DNA of 64,000 nucleotides from Ferruginibacter yonginensis (GTDB lineage Bacteria; Bacteroidota; Bacteroidia; Chitinophagales; Chitinophagaceae). The stretch covers positions 806,001 through 870,000 of the forward strand of contig NZ_JBHSCZ010000002.1 of NCBI RefSeq assembly GCF_042651465.1, given 5' to 3'. Numbering within the stretch: the first letter of the stretch is position 1; every line of letters starts with the position of its first letter. Under the pieces are notes generated by a model that saw only the letters and a list, made by a program, of their open reading frames with translations, ran no database searches and had not been told where the DNA came from. Made by a program: the position numbers and the translations under genes. Of this stretch, positions 44,944 through 53,703 are shown piece by piece.

Positions 44944-45828
44944 TTGAATAATCGATTGTACAACTGGTTGCTGTTTATACTTTTATCATTTATTTGGGGT
45001 AGTAGTTTTGTGTTAATGAAAGAAGGGTTAATGCATTTAACCGCATATCAAGTAGCTTCAATTCGCATTATTTCATCGGGCTTGGTACTTTTACCCATTG
45101 CCATTAAGCATATTCGAAATATACCATCCAAAAAATTAGGACTCATTTTTTTATCGGGTGTTCTGGGGAGTTTGTTACCAGCCTATTTATTTTGTTTGGC
45201 AGAAGAACATATTGATAGTGCTTTGGCAGGTACTTTAAATGCGTTAACACCAGTATTTGTAATTGTAACAGGTGCCTTATTTTTTGCTACACAAACGGCC
45301 GTAAATAAAATTATAGGTATAGCTGTATCGTTAACTGGTAGCGTATTACTTTTTTTAGCACAGCCATCATTCCATCAAAATAGTAATATATTGTATGTAC
45401 TATTTGTAGTAGCAGCTACGGTAATGTATGGCGTAAATGTAAATATGGTAGGTAAGTATTTGAAAGATATACCATCCATACAAATTGCCTCTATTGCATT
45501 ATCATTATGTGCCATACCAGCAGCCATTGTTCTATACTTTACGGATTACTTTGCATTAGATATTGTAAGTAAACCGCTGTTAATATCAACTGGTTTTACA
45601 TTTATATTGGGTATTGTTGGTACTGCGGTAGCATCAATACTTTTTTATATGCTTATTAAAAGAGCTGGTATGGTATTTTCATCAATGGTTACCTATGCCA
45701 TTCCTGTTGTTGCAGTAATGTGGGGTATATGGTACGGCGAAACAATAGGTTGGAAACAATTGGTTTGCTTAGCCATCATATTATCGGGCGTATATATAGC
45801 CAATAAGCAAAAGCAGGCTACTAATTAA
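44944..45828 (+). CDS. EamA/DMT-family membrane transporter
   Basis: A 294-residue protein with ten predicted helices in two EamA repeats: FIWGSSFVLMKEGLMHLTAYQ in the first and VVAATVMYGVNVNMVGKYL starting the second. DMT transporters move small metabolites across the inner membrane; the substrate is unknown. The start is a TTG at 44944, as no ATG lies suitably placed; a CACCTTTG box just upstream may be the -7 element. Its last eight bases overlap the converging small lipoprotein gene. Confidence 0.85.
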   Translation: MNNRLYNWLLFILLSFIWGSSFVLMKEGLMHLTAYQVASIRIISSGLVLLPIAIKHIRNIPSKKLGLIFLSGVLGSLLPAYLFCLAEEHIDSALAGTLNALTPVFVIVTGALFFATQTAVNKIIGIAVSLTGSVLLFLAQPSFHQNSNILYVLFVVAATVMYGVNVNMVGKYLKDIPSIQIASIALSLCAIPAAIVLYFTDYFALDIVSKPLLISTGFTFILGIVGTAVASILFYMLIKRAGMVFSSMVTYAIPVVAVMWGIWYGETIGWKQLVCLAIILSGVYIANKQKQATN

Positions 45829-46201
45829 AGGCTGTTTTTTTTGATAGACTTACTTTTTTATCAAAGAAAATAATTTCGTTTTTACTACTGTTAATTAATG
45901 CTTTTGTACCTAAAAACGTTGCTCCTTTTTTATTAAAAAATTGCAAAAGCAAAGTATCGCCATTTTGGCTGTAGGTGCCGGGGTAATAGGTATTTTTTAC
46001 ACTATCAAACAATTGCATGTAAAATTCAAAATAGTTGTTTTGTTTAATATCGAAATAAGCATCGTTTAAATCACCAATTGCTTTGTAGGTTTTTATGGTT
46101 TGTGCCGCTTGCAATGCCGATTTATTTTGACGGTATAATTTATTCTGTTGGCAGGCACTGCACAAAAAAACGACAGCTACAAGTAAAAAAATATTTTTCA
46201 T
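45821..46201 (-). CDS. Small hypothetical lipoprotein
   Basis: A 126-residue protein with a short lipoprotein signal (VVFLCSACQQN, lipobox Cys about 17). The mature part has an N-terminal helix and strands such as NNYFEFYMQLFDSVKNTYYPG and NGDTLLLQF, suggesting a small lipocalin-like fold. I do not recognise the family. It stands alone between the EamA and atpD genes. Confidence 0.65.
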   Translation of the reverse strand: MKNIFLLVAVVFLCSACQQNKLYRQNKSALQAAQTIKTYKAIGDLNDAYFDIKQNNYFEFYMQLFDSVKNTYYPGTYSQNGDTLLLQFFNKKGATFLGTKALINSSKNEIIFFDKKVSLSKKTAFN

Positions 46202-46387
46202 ACGTTAAATGTAAGGGAGAAAATGTTTATTGATTGTTTTGAATAAACATTAAAAAAATGAATAAAATGCATAATAATTTGTTGCTATCTGTGCAAAAAC
46301 TACGCCTAAATAAGGCTTTTATCAAATTAATTCTCTCAATTTAGCAAAAAATAGTGCTCTCAATTTTTAATTACAGCACTCAAGTAT

Positions 46388-46395
46388 TACCTTTG
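46388..46395 (+). promoter_or_regulatory. atpD promoter, -7 element
   Basis: TACCTTTG lies 39 bases before the atpD ATG. The -33 position holds only a run of T. A short inverted repeat AGTGCT / AGCACT (46353-46358 and 46375-46380) lies just upstream. Confidence 0.5.
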
Positions 46396-46434
46396 CGGCA
46401 AAATTATATACCTCATATATTTTAAATAGTAAAT

Positions 46435-47940
46435 ATGGCAAATACGGGTAAAATAAAATCAATTATCGGTGCCGTTGTTGACGTGCAATTTGGTAATGAT
46501 ACCAAACTTCCTGAAATATTAAATGCATTAGAACTTACTCGTGAAAATGGCGATAAGTTAGTGCTTGAAGTACAACAACACTTAGGTGAAGATAGTGTAC
46601 GTACCATTGCAATGGATGGTACTGAAGGGTTGGTACGTGGCATGGCAGTTACCGATACTGGTAAGCCAATTACAATGCCAACTGGCGATGCTATTAAAGG
46701 TCGTTTGTTTAATGTAACTGGCGATGCTATTGATGGTTTGCCACAAGTAAGTAAAGCAAATGGTCGCCCTATTCATGCGAAGCCTCCAAAATTTGAAGAC
46801 TTATCTACAGCAAACGAAATATTATTTACAGGTATTAAAGTAATCGACTTAATTGAGCCATATGCAAAAGGTGGTAAAATTGGTTTGTTTGGTGGTGCCG
46901 GTGTAGGTAAAACGGTATTAATTCAAGAATTAATTAACAATATTGCGAAAGCTTATAGCGGTATATCTGTATTTGCTGGTGTGGGTGAACGTACTCGTGA
47001 GGGTAACGATTTAATGAGAGAGATGATTGAAGCTGGCATTATGAACTATGGCGATAAGTTTAAGCATAGCATGGAAGAAGGTGGTTGGGATTTAAGTGCC
47101 GTTGATGTAGAAGGTTTAAAAGAATCGAAAGCTACATTTGTGTTCGGACAAATGAACGAACCACCGGGTGCACGTGCACGTGTGGCATTGAGTGGTTTAA
47201 CAATGGCTGAATATTTCCGTGATGGAGATGGTGATGGCCAAGGTAAGGATATCTTATTCTTCGTAGATAACATTTTCCGTTTTACCCAAGCAGGTTCTGA
47301 AGTATCAGCATTGCTAGGTCGTATGCCATCAGCGGTGGGTTACCAACCTACATTGGCTACTGAAATGGGTTTAATGCAAGAGCGTATTACATCAACTAAA
47401 AATGGTTCAATTACCTCTGTACAAGCGGTATATGTACCTGCCGATGATTTAACGGATCCGGCTCCTGCAACTACTTTCGCTCACTTAGATGCTACAACGG
47501 TATTAAGTCGTAAAATTGCCGATTTAGGTATTTACCCAGCGGTTGACCCATTAGATAGTACATCAAGAATATTAACACCTGCAATTGTTGGTGATGAACA
47601 TTATAACACAGCAAACAGGGTTAAATTAATTTTACAACGTTATAAAGAGTTACAAGATATTATTGCCATCCTTGGTTTAGATGAATTGAGTGATGATGAT
47701 AAATTAGTAGTAAGTCGTGCTCGTAAAGTACAACGTTTCTTATCACAACCTTTCTTTGTGGCAGAACAGTTCACTGGTTTAAAAGGTGTATTAGTGCCAA
47801 TCGAAGATACAATACGTGGTTTCAACGCCATTATGGATGGTGAGGTTGATGAGTACCCAGAAGCAGCATTTAACTTAGTAGGTACTTTAGAAGATGCTAT
47901 TGAAAAAGGTAAAAAATTAATGGCTGCTGCACAAGCATAA
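46435..47940 (+). CDS. atpD: ATP synthase F1 subunit beta
   Basis: A 501-residue catalytic beta subunit. The P-loop is GLFGGAGVGKTVLIQELI (about 158), followed by GVGERTREGNDL, VFGQMNEPPGARARV and the downstream catalytic segment LLGRMPSAVGYQPTLATEMG. It makes ATP at the F1 head in the cytoplasm. Only atpD and atpC are here, in line with the split atp genes of Bacteroidota; the rest must be elsewhere. A strong terminator follows before atpC. Confidence 0.98.
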   Translation: MANTGKIKSIIGAVVDVQFGNDTKLPEILNALELTRENGDKLVLEVQQHLGEDSVRTIAMDGTEGLVRGMAVTDTGKPITMPTGDAIKGRLFNVTGDAIDGLPQVSKANGRPIHAKPPKFEDLSTANEILFTGIKVIDLIEPYAKGGKIGLFGGAGVGKTVLIQELINNIAKAYSGISVFAGVGERTREGNDLMREMIEAGIMNYGDKFKHSMEEGGWDLSAVDVEGLKESKATFVFGQMNEPPGARARVALSGLTMAEYFRDGDGDGQGKDILFFVDNIFRFTQAGSEVSALLGRMPSAVGYQPTLATEMGLMQERITSTKNGSITSVQAVYVPADDLTDPAPATTFAHLDATTVLSRKIADLGIYPAVDPLDSTSRILTPAIVGDEHYNTANRVKLILQRYKELQDIIAILGLDELSDDDKLVVSRARKVQRFLSQPFFVAEQFTGLKGVLVPIEDTIRGFNAIMDGEVDEYPEAAFNLVGTLEDAIEKGKKLMAAAQA

Positions 47941-47952
47941 GCTGTATATAGG

Positions 47953-47995
47953 TAGTACTGAGTGTGTATAGAATTCCACTCAGTACTATTTTTTT
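47953..47995 (+). terminator. Strong intrinsic terminator between atpD and atpC
   Basis: TAGTACTGAGTG (47953-47964) pairs perfectly with CACTCAGTACTA (47977-47988) over a 12-base loop, followed by seven T. It starts 12 bases past the atpD stop and lies upstream of atpC. Confidence 0.85.
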
Positions 47996-48054
47996 AGCCA
48001 TACTGCATATGTGTTACCGCAGTTTGGCCAATAACAACTTTAATATTCGTTATT

Positions 48055-48306
48055 ATGACTTTGGAGATTTTAACACCAGAAAAAATGATTTTTAGTGGCG
48101 ACGTTTACGGCGTACAACTACCAGGCATTAATGGTTTGTTTGAGTTGTTAGATAAGCATGCTCCTTTAGTAAGTGCTTTAAAGAGCGGTAAGCTAAAAAT
48201 TTTGAAAGATAAAAACAATACCGAAACCTATAACATAAAAAGTGGTTTTGTAGAGGTATTAAACAATAAAGCTACCGTATTGGTAGAAGGTGCTGCCATA
48301 GCATAA
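48055..48306 (+). CDS. atpC: ATP synthase F1 subunit epsilon
   Basis: An 83-residue epsilon subunit that contains only the N-terminal beta-sandwich (MTLEILTPEKMIFSGDVYGVQLPGINGLFELLDKHAPLVSAL). The C-terminal helices that inhibit ATP hydrolysis in other bacteria are missing; short epsilon subunits are common in Bacteroidota. It is separated from atpD by 114 bases containing a terminator, so it is made by readthrough or from a promoter I could not define. Confidence 0.93.
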   Translation: MTLEILTPEKMIFSGDVYGVQLPGINGLFELLDKHAPLVSALKSGKLKILKDKNNTETYNIKSGFVEVLNNKATVLVEGAAIA

Positions 48307-48322
48307 ACTTTTACAACGTATT

Positions 48323-48357
48323 AAAAGCCTGCAAGCAATTGCAGGCTTTTGTTTTTT
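48323..48357 (+). terminator. Intrinsic terminator after atpC
   Basis: AAAAGCCTGCAA pairs with TTGCAGGCTTTT over a GCAA loop, followed by GTTTTTT. Confidence 0.85.
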
Positions 48358-48381
48358 GAGTAAGTTTTTTATTCAAAGTAA

Positions 48382-50796
48382 TTAAAATTTGTAGCTGTAA
48401 CCCAACCTAAATACTTGGGTTTCATAAAAATCGGTGCTCGTTATTTTGAAACCATTTCCGTTTAATGTTTTCTTAATTGTTAAGGTATTGAATACATCGC
48501 TAGCATTGAAGAACAGTTCGCCCTTGCTTTTTTGTACTTGTTTTTTTAAACCCATATCAACGGAAAATCGGGTGCCAATTTTACCTTGGGGTATAATATC
48601 TGGCGCAAGGTAAATGCTAGAAATTTGAACCTCTGTTTGCTTACGTAAATGAAAAATGGCATTCAGTTTAACATTGCCAGAAGTAACTTTTTCATTATTT
48701 GCCGTGTAAATGGAGGGTACTGGGTATTTATTTAAAATGGTAAAGGCATCGATGCTGTTTTGATAGATGTTTACATTGGTATTCATTGAAACCACTTTAG
48801 AAAAGTCATATTGAAAAACTGCTTCTACCCCTGTATTGCTACTATTCCCTGCATTTTGAAACACAGTATAAATTAAGGTACTTGGAGGAACCTGTGTTGC
48901 AATTCTGGTAATTGTACCTTTGGTAATGCGATGGTACAATGCTGCATAGCAATATCCTTTATTTAAATTTGTTTTGTACCCTAACTCAACAGTATTAGTA
49001 AACTGTGGTTGTAATGCAGGGTTACCTACTTTAATAATTTCTGCATCATCATATTTTGGAAAAATGCGTATGTCAACCTCGTTTGGTCTATCAACCCTAC
49101 GATTATAAAACAACGAAATTTTGTTTTGATCGTTTATTTTATAAGCCACCCTTACATTCGGAAAAGGTTGGCTGTATTGGTAACCATCACTTTTGTAAGT
49201 ATTATGGCTAGGATTTACCTTGTATTTTAAATCAACATATTCAACTCTTACGCCTATTTCAGCTTCTATTTTTTTGCTTTCAAATACATAGTTACTATAT
49301 ATTGCCGGAATAATTTCAGTGTAAGTTGCGGCACCGCCTGCATTAACATCTAATGGTGAATTTATGCCTGGTTTAAATTGCATATTAGTAGGTATATCAC
49401 GATAACGAAATTTTATGCCCCCTTCAATACGCCCATGTTTTAAAGGTTTTATATAATCTACATTCACATCTGCCACATGTTCATCAGATAATAGCTTAAA
49501 CGAATCTAAACCAATAAAAGTAGGTAAGATATTAACAAAATTATATTTCTCATCTTCTCTATGAAAAGTGTAATTAAAACCAATGTTTAAAACATGACCT
49601 GCTTGTTTAAATTTATGTTGGTACGTGGCTGATGCTACGGCGGTAGTTTTTAGTTCATCTTCAACAAACTGCCATAAGCGTAATCTATTGGTAAAGTCTT
49701 TATTAAAAAAGGGTTGGTCACCACGATCAATTATTTTTTCAATACCAAATAAGCCAGAAAGTGTGAGCATATCTTGACTGGTCATACTCCAATCAATACC
49801 GGCTTTAGATGTAACAAAATGAGTGTTTCTATTTCGTTTGGTTTGTTGGTTTAAAATAGTACCATCATCAAAACTTCTTGTTACAAATTCATTTTTATTA
49901 AGGGTTTCAGTATATAACCAATCAGCTTGCAAAAAACTGTTTATTTTATTTTTACGATAGTTTAAAGATATAGATGGGTTTATTTTGGGCGTTGTTTGGT
50001 ATTGTGCTCGAATGCTAGGTAGGTTATCTTTTTTTTGCCAAAGCGCCCCTACACCGGTTGTAAAACCCAATTTACCATTAAAGCCTTGTTGTTTATTTTT
50101 TTTGTAAATAATGTTGATGATACCTGCATTACCATTGGCATCATATTTTGCAGAAGGGTTATTTATAATTTCAATTTTTTCGATAGCTGATGCTGGTAAA
50201 TTATCTAACCCAGTTTGGCTGCCAAAGCCAGTAAGTGCTGTTTGTTTACCATCAATCAGAATAGCTACTTTATCACTACCTCTAAGCTCCACCTTACCAT
50301 CTTGACTGGTAGTAATACCCGGCAAATTTTTTAATGCTTGCAAAACGGAGCCACCAGTTTGGGTAATATTATTAGCAACAGCATAAGCTTTTTTATCCAT
50401 TTTATTACTTACATCATCTTGCTTGGTGCTGATAGTGATTTCTTGTAGTTGTTTTGCATCTTGTACTAATTCAATAACACCTATGTTTAAAAAACTACTT
50501 AAAGCGCCTACTACCAATGGGATATTTTTTGATGTAAAACCTATGTACGAAACTTGTAGAAAATAATTACCTGTTTTAATATTAGGAATGTTAAATCGAC
50601 CTTCTTCATTACTCACTGTACCAGTAACAAAAGCACTATCCTTTTCTTTTTTTAAGATGATATTTACAAACGGTAACGCTGTTTTATCTGATTTGTTTTT
50701 TGTAACTCCAGATATTGTTACCGTTGCAGTTTGAGCATGTGTTACCGTTGATAAAATGAATGCAATGCTAAGTGATAATAAAATTTTAAATGACAT
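48382..50796 (-). CDS. TonB-receptor-like outer-membrane beta-barrel protein
   Basis: An 804-residue protein. Signal peptide 1-21 (ILSTVTHAQ); a CNA-B/carboxypeptidase-like domain about 26-110; a plug about 125-220 (GGSVLQALKNLPGITTSQDGKVELRGSDKVAILIDGKQ); and a barrel ending in FRLGYSYKF. The proportions match the outer-membrane beta-barrel family 3 proteins of Bacteroidota rather than nutrient-specific SusC. The substrate is unknown. It stands alone, with CAACTTTG upstream as a weak -7 box. Confidence 0.88.
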   Translation of the reverse strand: MSFKILLSLSIAFILSTVTHAQTATVTISGVTKNKSDKTALPFVNIILKKEKDSAFVTGTVSNEEGRFNIPNIKTGNYFLQVSYIGFTSKNIPLVVGALSSFLNIGVIELVQDAKQLQEITISTKQDDVSNKMDKKAYAVANNITQTGGSVLQALKNLPGITTSQDGKVELRGSDKVAILIDGKQTALTGFGSQTGLDNLPASAIEKIEIINNPSAKYDANGNAGIINIIYKKNKQQGFNGKLGFTTGVGALWQKKDNLPSIRAQYQTTPKINPSISLNYRKNKINSFLQADWLYTETLNKNEFVTRSFDDGTILNQQTKRNRNTHFVTSKAGIDWSMTSQDMLTLSGLFGIEKIIDRGDQPFFNKDFTNRLRLWQFVEDELKTTAVASATYQHKFKQAGHVLNIGFNYTFHREDEKYNFVNILPTFIGLDSFKLLSDEHVADVNVDYIKPLKHGRIEGGIKFRYRDIPTNMQFKPGINSPLDVNAGGAATYTEIIPAIYSNYVFESKKIEAEIGVRVEYVDLKYKVNPSHNTYKSDGYQYSQPFPNVRVAYKINDQNKISLFYNRRVDRPNEVDIRIFPKYDDAEIIKVGNPALQPQFTNTVELGYKTNLNKGYCYAALYHRITKGTITRIATQVPPSTLIYTVFQNAGNSSNTGVEAVFQYDFSKVVSMNTNVNIYQNSIDAFTILNKYPVPSIYTANNEKVTSGNVKLNAIFHLRKQTEVQISSIYLAPDIIPQGKIGTRFSVDMGLKKQVQKSKGELFFNASDVFNTLTIKKTLNGNGFKITSTDFYETQVFRLGYSYKF

Positions 50797-50876
50797 TATT
50801 CTCTATTTACTCTTTAAAATGAAACTGCAAAGTTGAAAAATGAATTAGAAGAAAATTTGAATATTGAATATATGTT

Positions 50877-51563
50877 TTATAAAGGGGGTAAGGGTTTTTG
50901 TTTTTTAATCCATTTGTATTGATGGGTTATGTAAGCAAATTTCGTGGAAAGTATGCCTAACCCAGCACCAACTAATACATCACTGAGGTAGTGTTTATTA
51001 TTGGCCATTCTTAATAAACCAACTGTAGATGCGGCACCATAAGCTGCAAAAGGCATCCATTTAAAAGTATGCTTATATTCTTCACTCAAAAAAGTGGCTG
51101 CTGCAAATGCTTGTGCTGTATGTCCTGATGGGAAAGAATTATAGCTACTGTTATCGGGTCTTTGTTGATGGGTAATTTTTTTTAAACCAAACACTACACC
51201 CGTCATTAGTACTTCTGCTTTTAATAATATCACCGTTCTATTTTTGATATCGGTTTTTGATTTGTGACCTAACGCATCGAGCCCATAGGCAATGGCAATA
51301 GGTGTATATTGTAAATAGTTATCTATATGTGTAGCAAACTTTGGTAGGTATTCATTACGTTCCTCTGCAATTTCTTTTTTAATTCCTTCTGCACCATTAC
51401 CATTTATAGCAATACCAATTATGATGAGTATAGTTGGCGCATAAATAAATTTTGTATTTATTCGTTGCGTTTTATAAAATACAGCACTATCAGGTGTTTG
51501 AGCACAAACTGAGTAGCCTGTGTTCCATAAAAAAGCCGTTACTAAAAAGTACTTTTTGAGCAT
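50877..51563 (-). CDS. PAP2 family phosphatase
   Basis: A 228-residue protein with a signal peptide (1-21) and the three phosphatase motifs: KKITHQQRP, SFPSGHTAQAF and RMANNKHYLSD (Arg, His and Asp spaced as in the family). It likely removes phosphate from a lipid such as undecaprenyl pyrophosphate or phosphatidic acid at the membrane. A TAGCTTTG box at 51589-51582 on the minus strand fits a -7 element. Confidence 0.88.
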   Translation of the reverse strand: MLKKYFLVTAFLWNTGYSVCAQTPDSAVFYKTQRINTKFIYAPTILIIIGIAINGNGAEGIKKEIAEERNEYLPKFATHIDNYLQYTPIAIAYGLDALGHKSKTDIKNRTVILLKAEVLMTGVVFGLKKITHQQRPDNSSYNSFPSGHTAQAFAAATFLSEEYKHTFKWMPFAAYGAASTVGLLRMANNKHYLSDVLVGAGLGILSTKFAYITHQYKWIKKQKPLPPL

Positions 51564-51617
51564 TTTATTTTATTAATTTTTCAAAGCTATTGTACGATTT
51601 AGTATAAAAATTGAATT

Positions 51618-52880
51618 TTAGAAATTAATAATAAATGAATGTAGTGGGTGGTTATAATGATACTCAATTGACCAGCCATTGCTATCCGTTATTTTCTTAA
51701 CGATTGATAATCCTAAACCAGTACCATTTTCTGAAGGATTTACTTTTGAAAATCGTTTAAAAAGTTTGCTTTTATTTAATGTATTTGATATACCTGTATT
51801 TGAAAATATTAGTTTGTTATTTTGAATTTCAATCAAAATAATTCCATCAATGTTGTTGTGTTTAATGGCATTTAAAAATAGGTTACTGATCAGTATTTCA
51901 GTTAAAGAAGGGTTTGAATAAATGTCGAAATTATATTGCATGGTAACCTTTATCACTAGTGATTTTGCACTTGCTTGTTCAGTAAAAAATGCTAAATTTT
52001 TTTCAATGTAATTTGATATTGGTATGGTTTGTTTATCGTTATAACTGTCATTTTCAATTTTAGAGAGTAATAAAAGATTTTTATTTAAACGAGTAATACG
52101 TGTAATATTTTCATTTAATGTATTTAAAATTTCAGACTGTTCTTGGGTAACATCTGTACGTTGCATAAGTGTATCAACTTTTGCCTTAAATACCGCTAAG
52201 GGTGTTTGTAGTTCATGTGCAGCATTTTCAATAAATTCTTTTTGGCTGTTGTAAATAATGGTATTTTTTTCAATAAGCTTTTGTATGCTGGTATTTAAAC
52301 GATTAAATTCTTCAATGTCTGTTTTTAAAAAATTGGGATGTTTGGTTTTATCAATTTCGAAACTTTCAATCTGCTCTAATGTTTTGTAAAAGGGCTTCCA
52401 GAGATGTAGAGATAATTTTTTTGTAATAAAAAATAAGCCGATTAATAAAATTGAAATGATAGAAAAAAACAGAATGGCTATATTTTTTAGGAGATCTTCT
52501 GTTTCTATTAAATTGATTTTTTCTGAAAAAGTATACTCTTTATTTTCAATTTTTATGGGATAGTTTAATTCTCTGTAAGGTTCAATTTCTGCATCTAAAG
52601 TATCATAATAAGCACTGAAGAATAAGCTGTCATGGTATACTTTTTTGTTACTATCAATTTTGGCGTTTCGGTTATACTTATTCCATTGAGGAATGTCAGT
52701 ATATTTTAATGAGGCTATTTGTTTTAAAAATTCTTTTTTGTGAAGGAGTAACGTATCATCTGCTTCATTAGTGTACAGTCGTTTAATAGCAAAATAAAAC
52801 AAAGGTGCTGATATTATTAATATGAGCACAGCGTAAATTAAATATGCTTTGAGTGTTTTAAGTAATAGCTTTTTATTCAT
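51618..52880 (-). CDS. Sensor histidine kinase
   Basis: A 420-residue kinase. TM1 about 12-32, a periplasmic sensor of about 100 residues, TM2 about 132-152, then the HisKA domain with phospho-acceptor His 222 in NAAHELQTPLAVF, an N box (NLFLNAIKHNN) and G2 box ENGTGLGLSIVKK. The G1 box has SNTG where DNGxG is usual, a variant I associate with small Bacteroidota kinases. It overlaps the response regulator gene by eight bases. The ligand is unknown. Confidence 0.9.
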   Translation of the reverse strand: MNKKLLLKTLKAYLIYAVLILIISAPLFYFAIKRLYTNEADDTLLLHKKEFLKQIASLKYTDIPQWNKYNRNAKIDSNKKVYHDSLFFSAYYDTLDAEIEPYRELNYPIKIENKEYTFSEKINLIETEDLLKNIAILFFSIISILLIGLFFITKKLSLHLWKPFYKTLEQIESFEIDKTKHPNFLKTDIEEFNRLNTSIQKLIEKNTIIYNSQKEFIENAAHELQTPLAVFKAKVDTLMQRTDVTQEQSEILNTLNENITRITRLNKNLLLLSKIENDSYNDKQTIPISNYIEKNLAFFTEQASAKSLVIKVTMQYNFDIYSNPSLTEILISNLFLNAIKHNNIDGIILIEIQNNKLIFSNTGISNTLNKSKLFKRFSKVNPSENGTGLGLSIVKKITDSNGWSIEYHYNHPLHSFIINF

Positions 52881-53550
52881 GTTTCCATTTGTAACCTAAT
52901 CCATAAATTGATTTGATGTAGTCACCACAAGCAGCATCATGTAGTTTTCTTTTTAAATTTTTTATGTGAGCATAAACAAAGTCGTGGTTATCAAGCATGT
53001 CAGCCATATCGCCTGATAAATGTTCTGCAATGGCACTTTTTGAAAGCACCCTGTTTTCATTTGCAATTAGGTAAAGCAACAAATCAATTTCTGTTTTTGT
53101 AATATCGATTATAATATTGTTAACTTTAACTGTTTTGGCTAAAACATCTATATTAATTTCGTTAAAAGCAACAATATTGTTTCCTTTAAAATTTTTTCTT
53201 CTTATTAGGGCTTGTACCCTTGCTAGTAATTCGGCTAAGTGAAATGGTTTTATTAGAAAATCATCAGCACCGAGGTTGAAGCCTTCAATTCGTGTTTCTA
53301 ATGTTTCTTTTGCTGAAATAATGATGATACCATCTGTTTTATGCTGTTTTTTTATTTCTTTTAAAATATCGAAACCGTTACCATCAGTGAGCATCAGGTC
53401 AAGCAAAATACAATCATAATCGTAAACTGTAATTTTTTGGATAGCATCAATTTTATTGGCTACCCATTCGCAAATAAAATGTTTGTGGGTTAGGTAAGTT
53501 TGAATACTTAAGGCTAGTTCTTTCTCATCTTCTATAAGTAACAATTTCAT
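52873..53550 (-). CDS. OmpR/PhoB-type response regulator
   Basis: A 225-residue regulator. Receiver domain with acidic pocket IEDEKE, phospho-acceptor Asp 51 (ILLDLML), Ser 79 and Lys 101 (LIKPFHLAEL); C-terminal winged helix (ITKTEIDLLLYLIANENRVLSKSAI and YIKSIYGLGYKWKHE). It forms a pair with the kinase just downstream. Targets are unknown. The next upstream gene on this strand is the giant secreted protein, about 150 bases away across a terminator. Confidence 0.92.
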   Translation of the reverse strand: MKLLLIEDEKELALSIQTYLTHKHFICEWVANKIDAIQKITVYDYDCILLDLMLTDGNGFDILKEIKKQHKTDGIIIISAKETLETRIEGFNLGADDFLIKPFHLAELLARVQALIRRKNFKGNNIVAFNEINIDVLAKTVKVNNIIIDITKTEIDLLLYLIANENRVLSKSAIAEHLSGDMADMLDNHDFVYAHIKNLKRKLHDAACGDYIKSIYGLGYKWKHE

Positions 53551-53653
53551 CTTGCAAAATTACTTGGTAAATTTTGTAGAAATTTTGAATTTACTTATTC
53601 GTATAACTTAAACTATTCTTTACATCAAGTAAACTTTATAATTTATTGATATA

Positions 53654-53686
53654 AAAAAAGCGCCTCCAATTTGGAGGCGCTTTTTT
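53654..53686. terminator. Terminator after the giant protein gene
   Basis: GCGCCTCC pairs with GGAGGCGC, extended by AA/TT pairs and flanked by runs of seven A and six T, giving a very stable hairpin working in both directions. It lies 17 bases past the stop. Confidence 0.9.
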
Positions 53687-53703
53687 AGTTGTGCTTTATT
53701 TTA

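Noticed and set aside
46353..46380. AGTGCT / AGCACT inverted repeat upstream of atpD as an operator
   Set aside because: Six-base arms with a 16-base spacer are expected by chance in this much spacer DNA.
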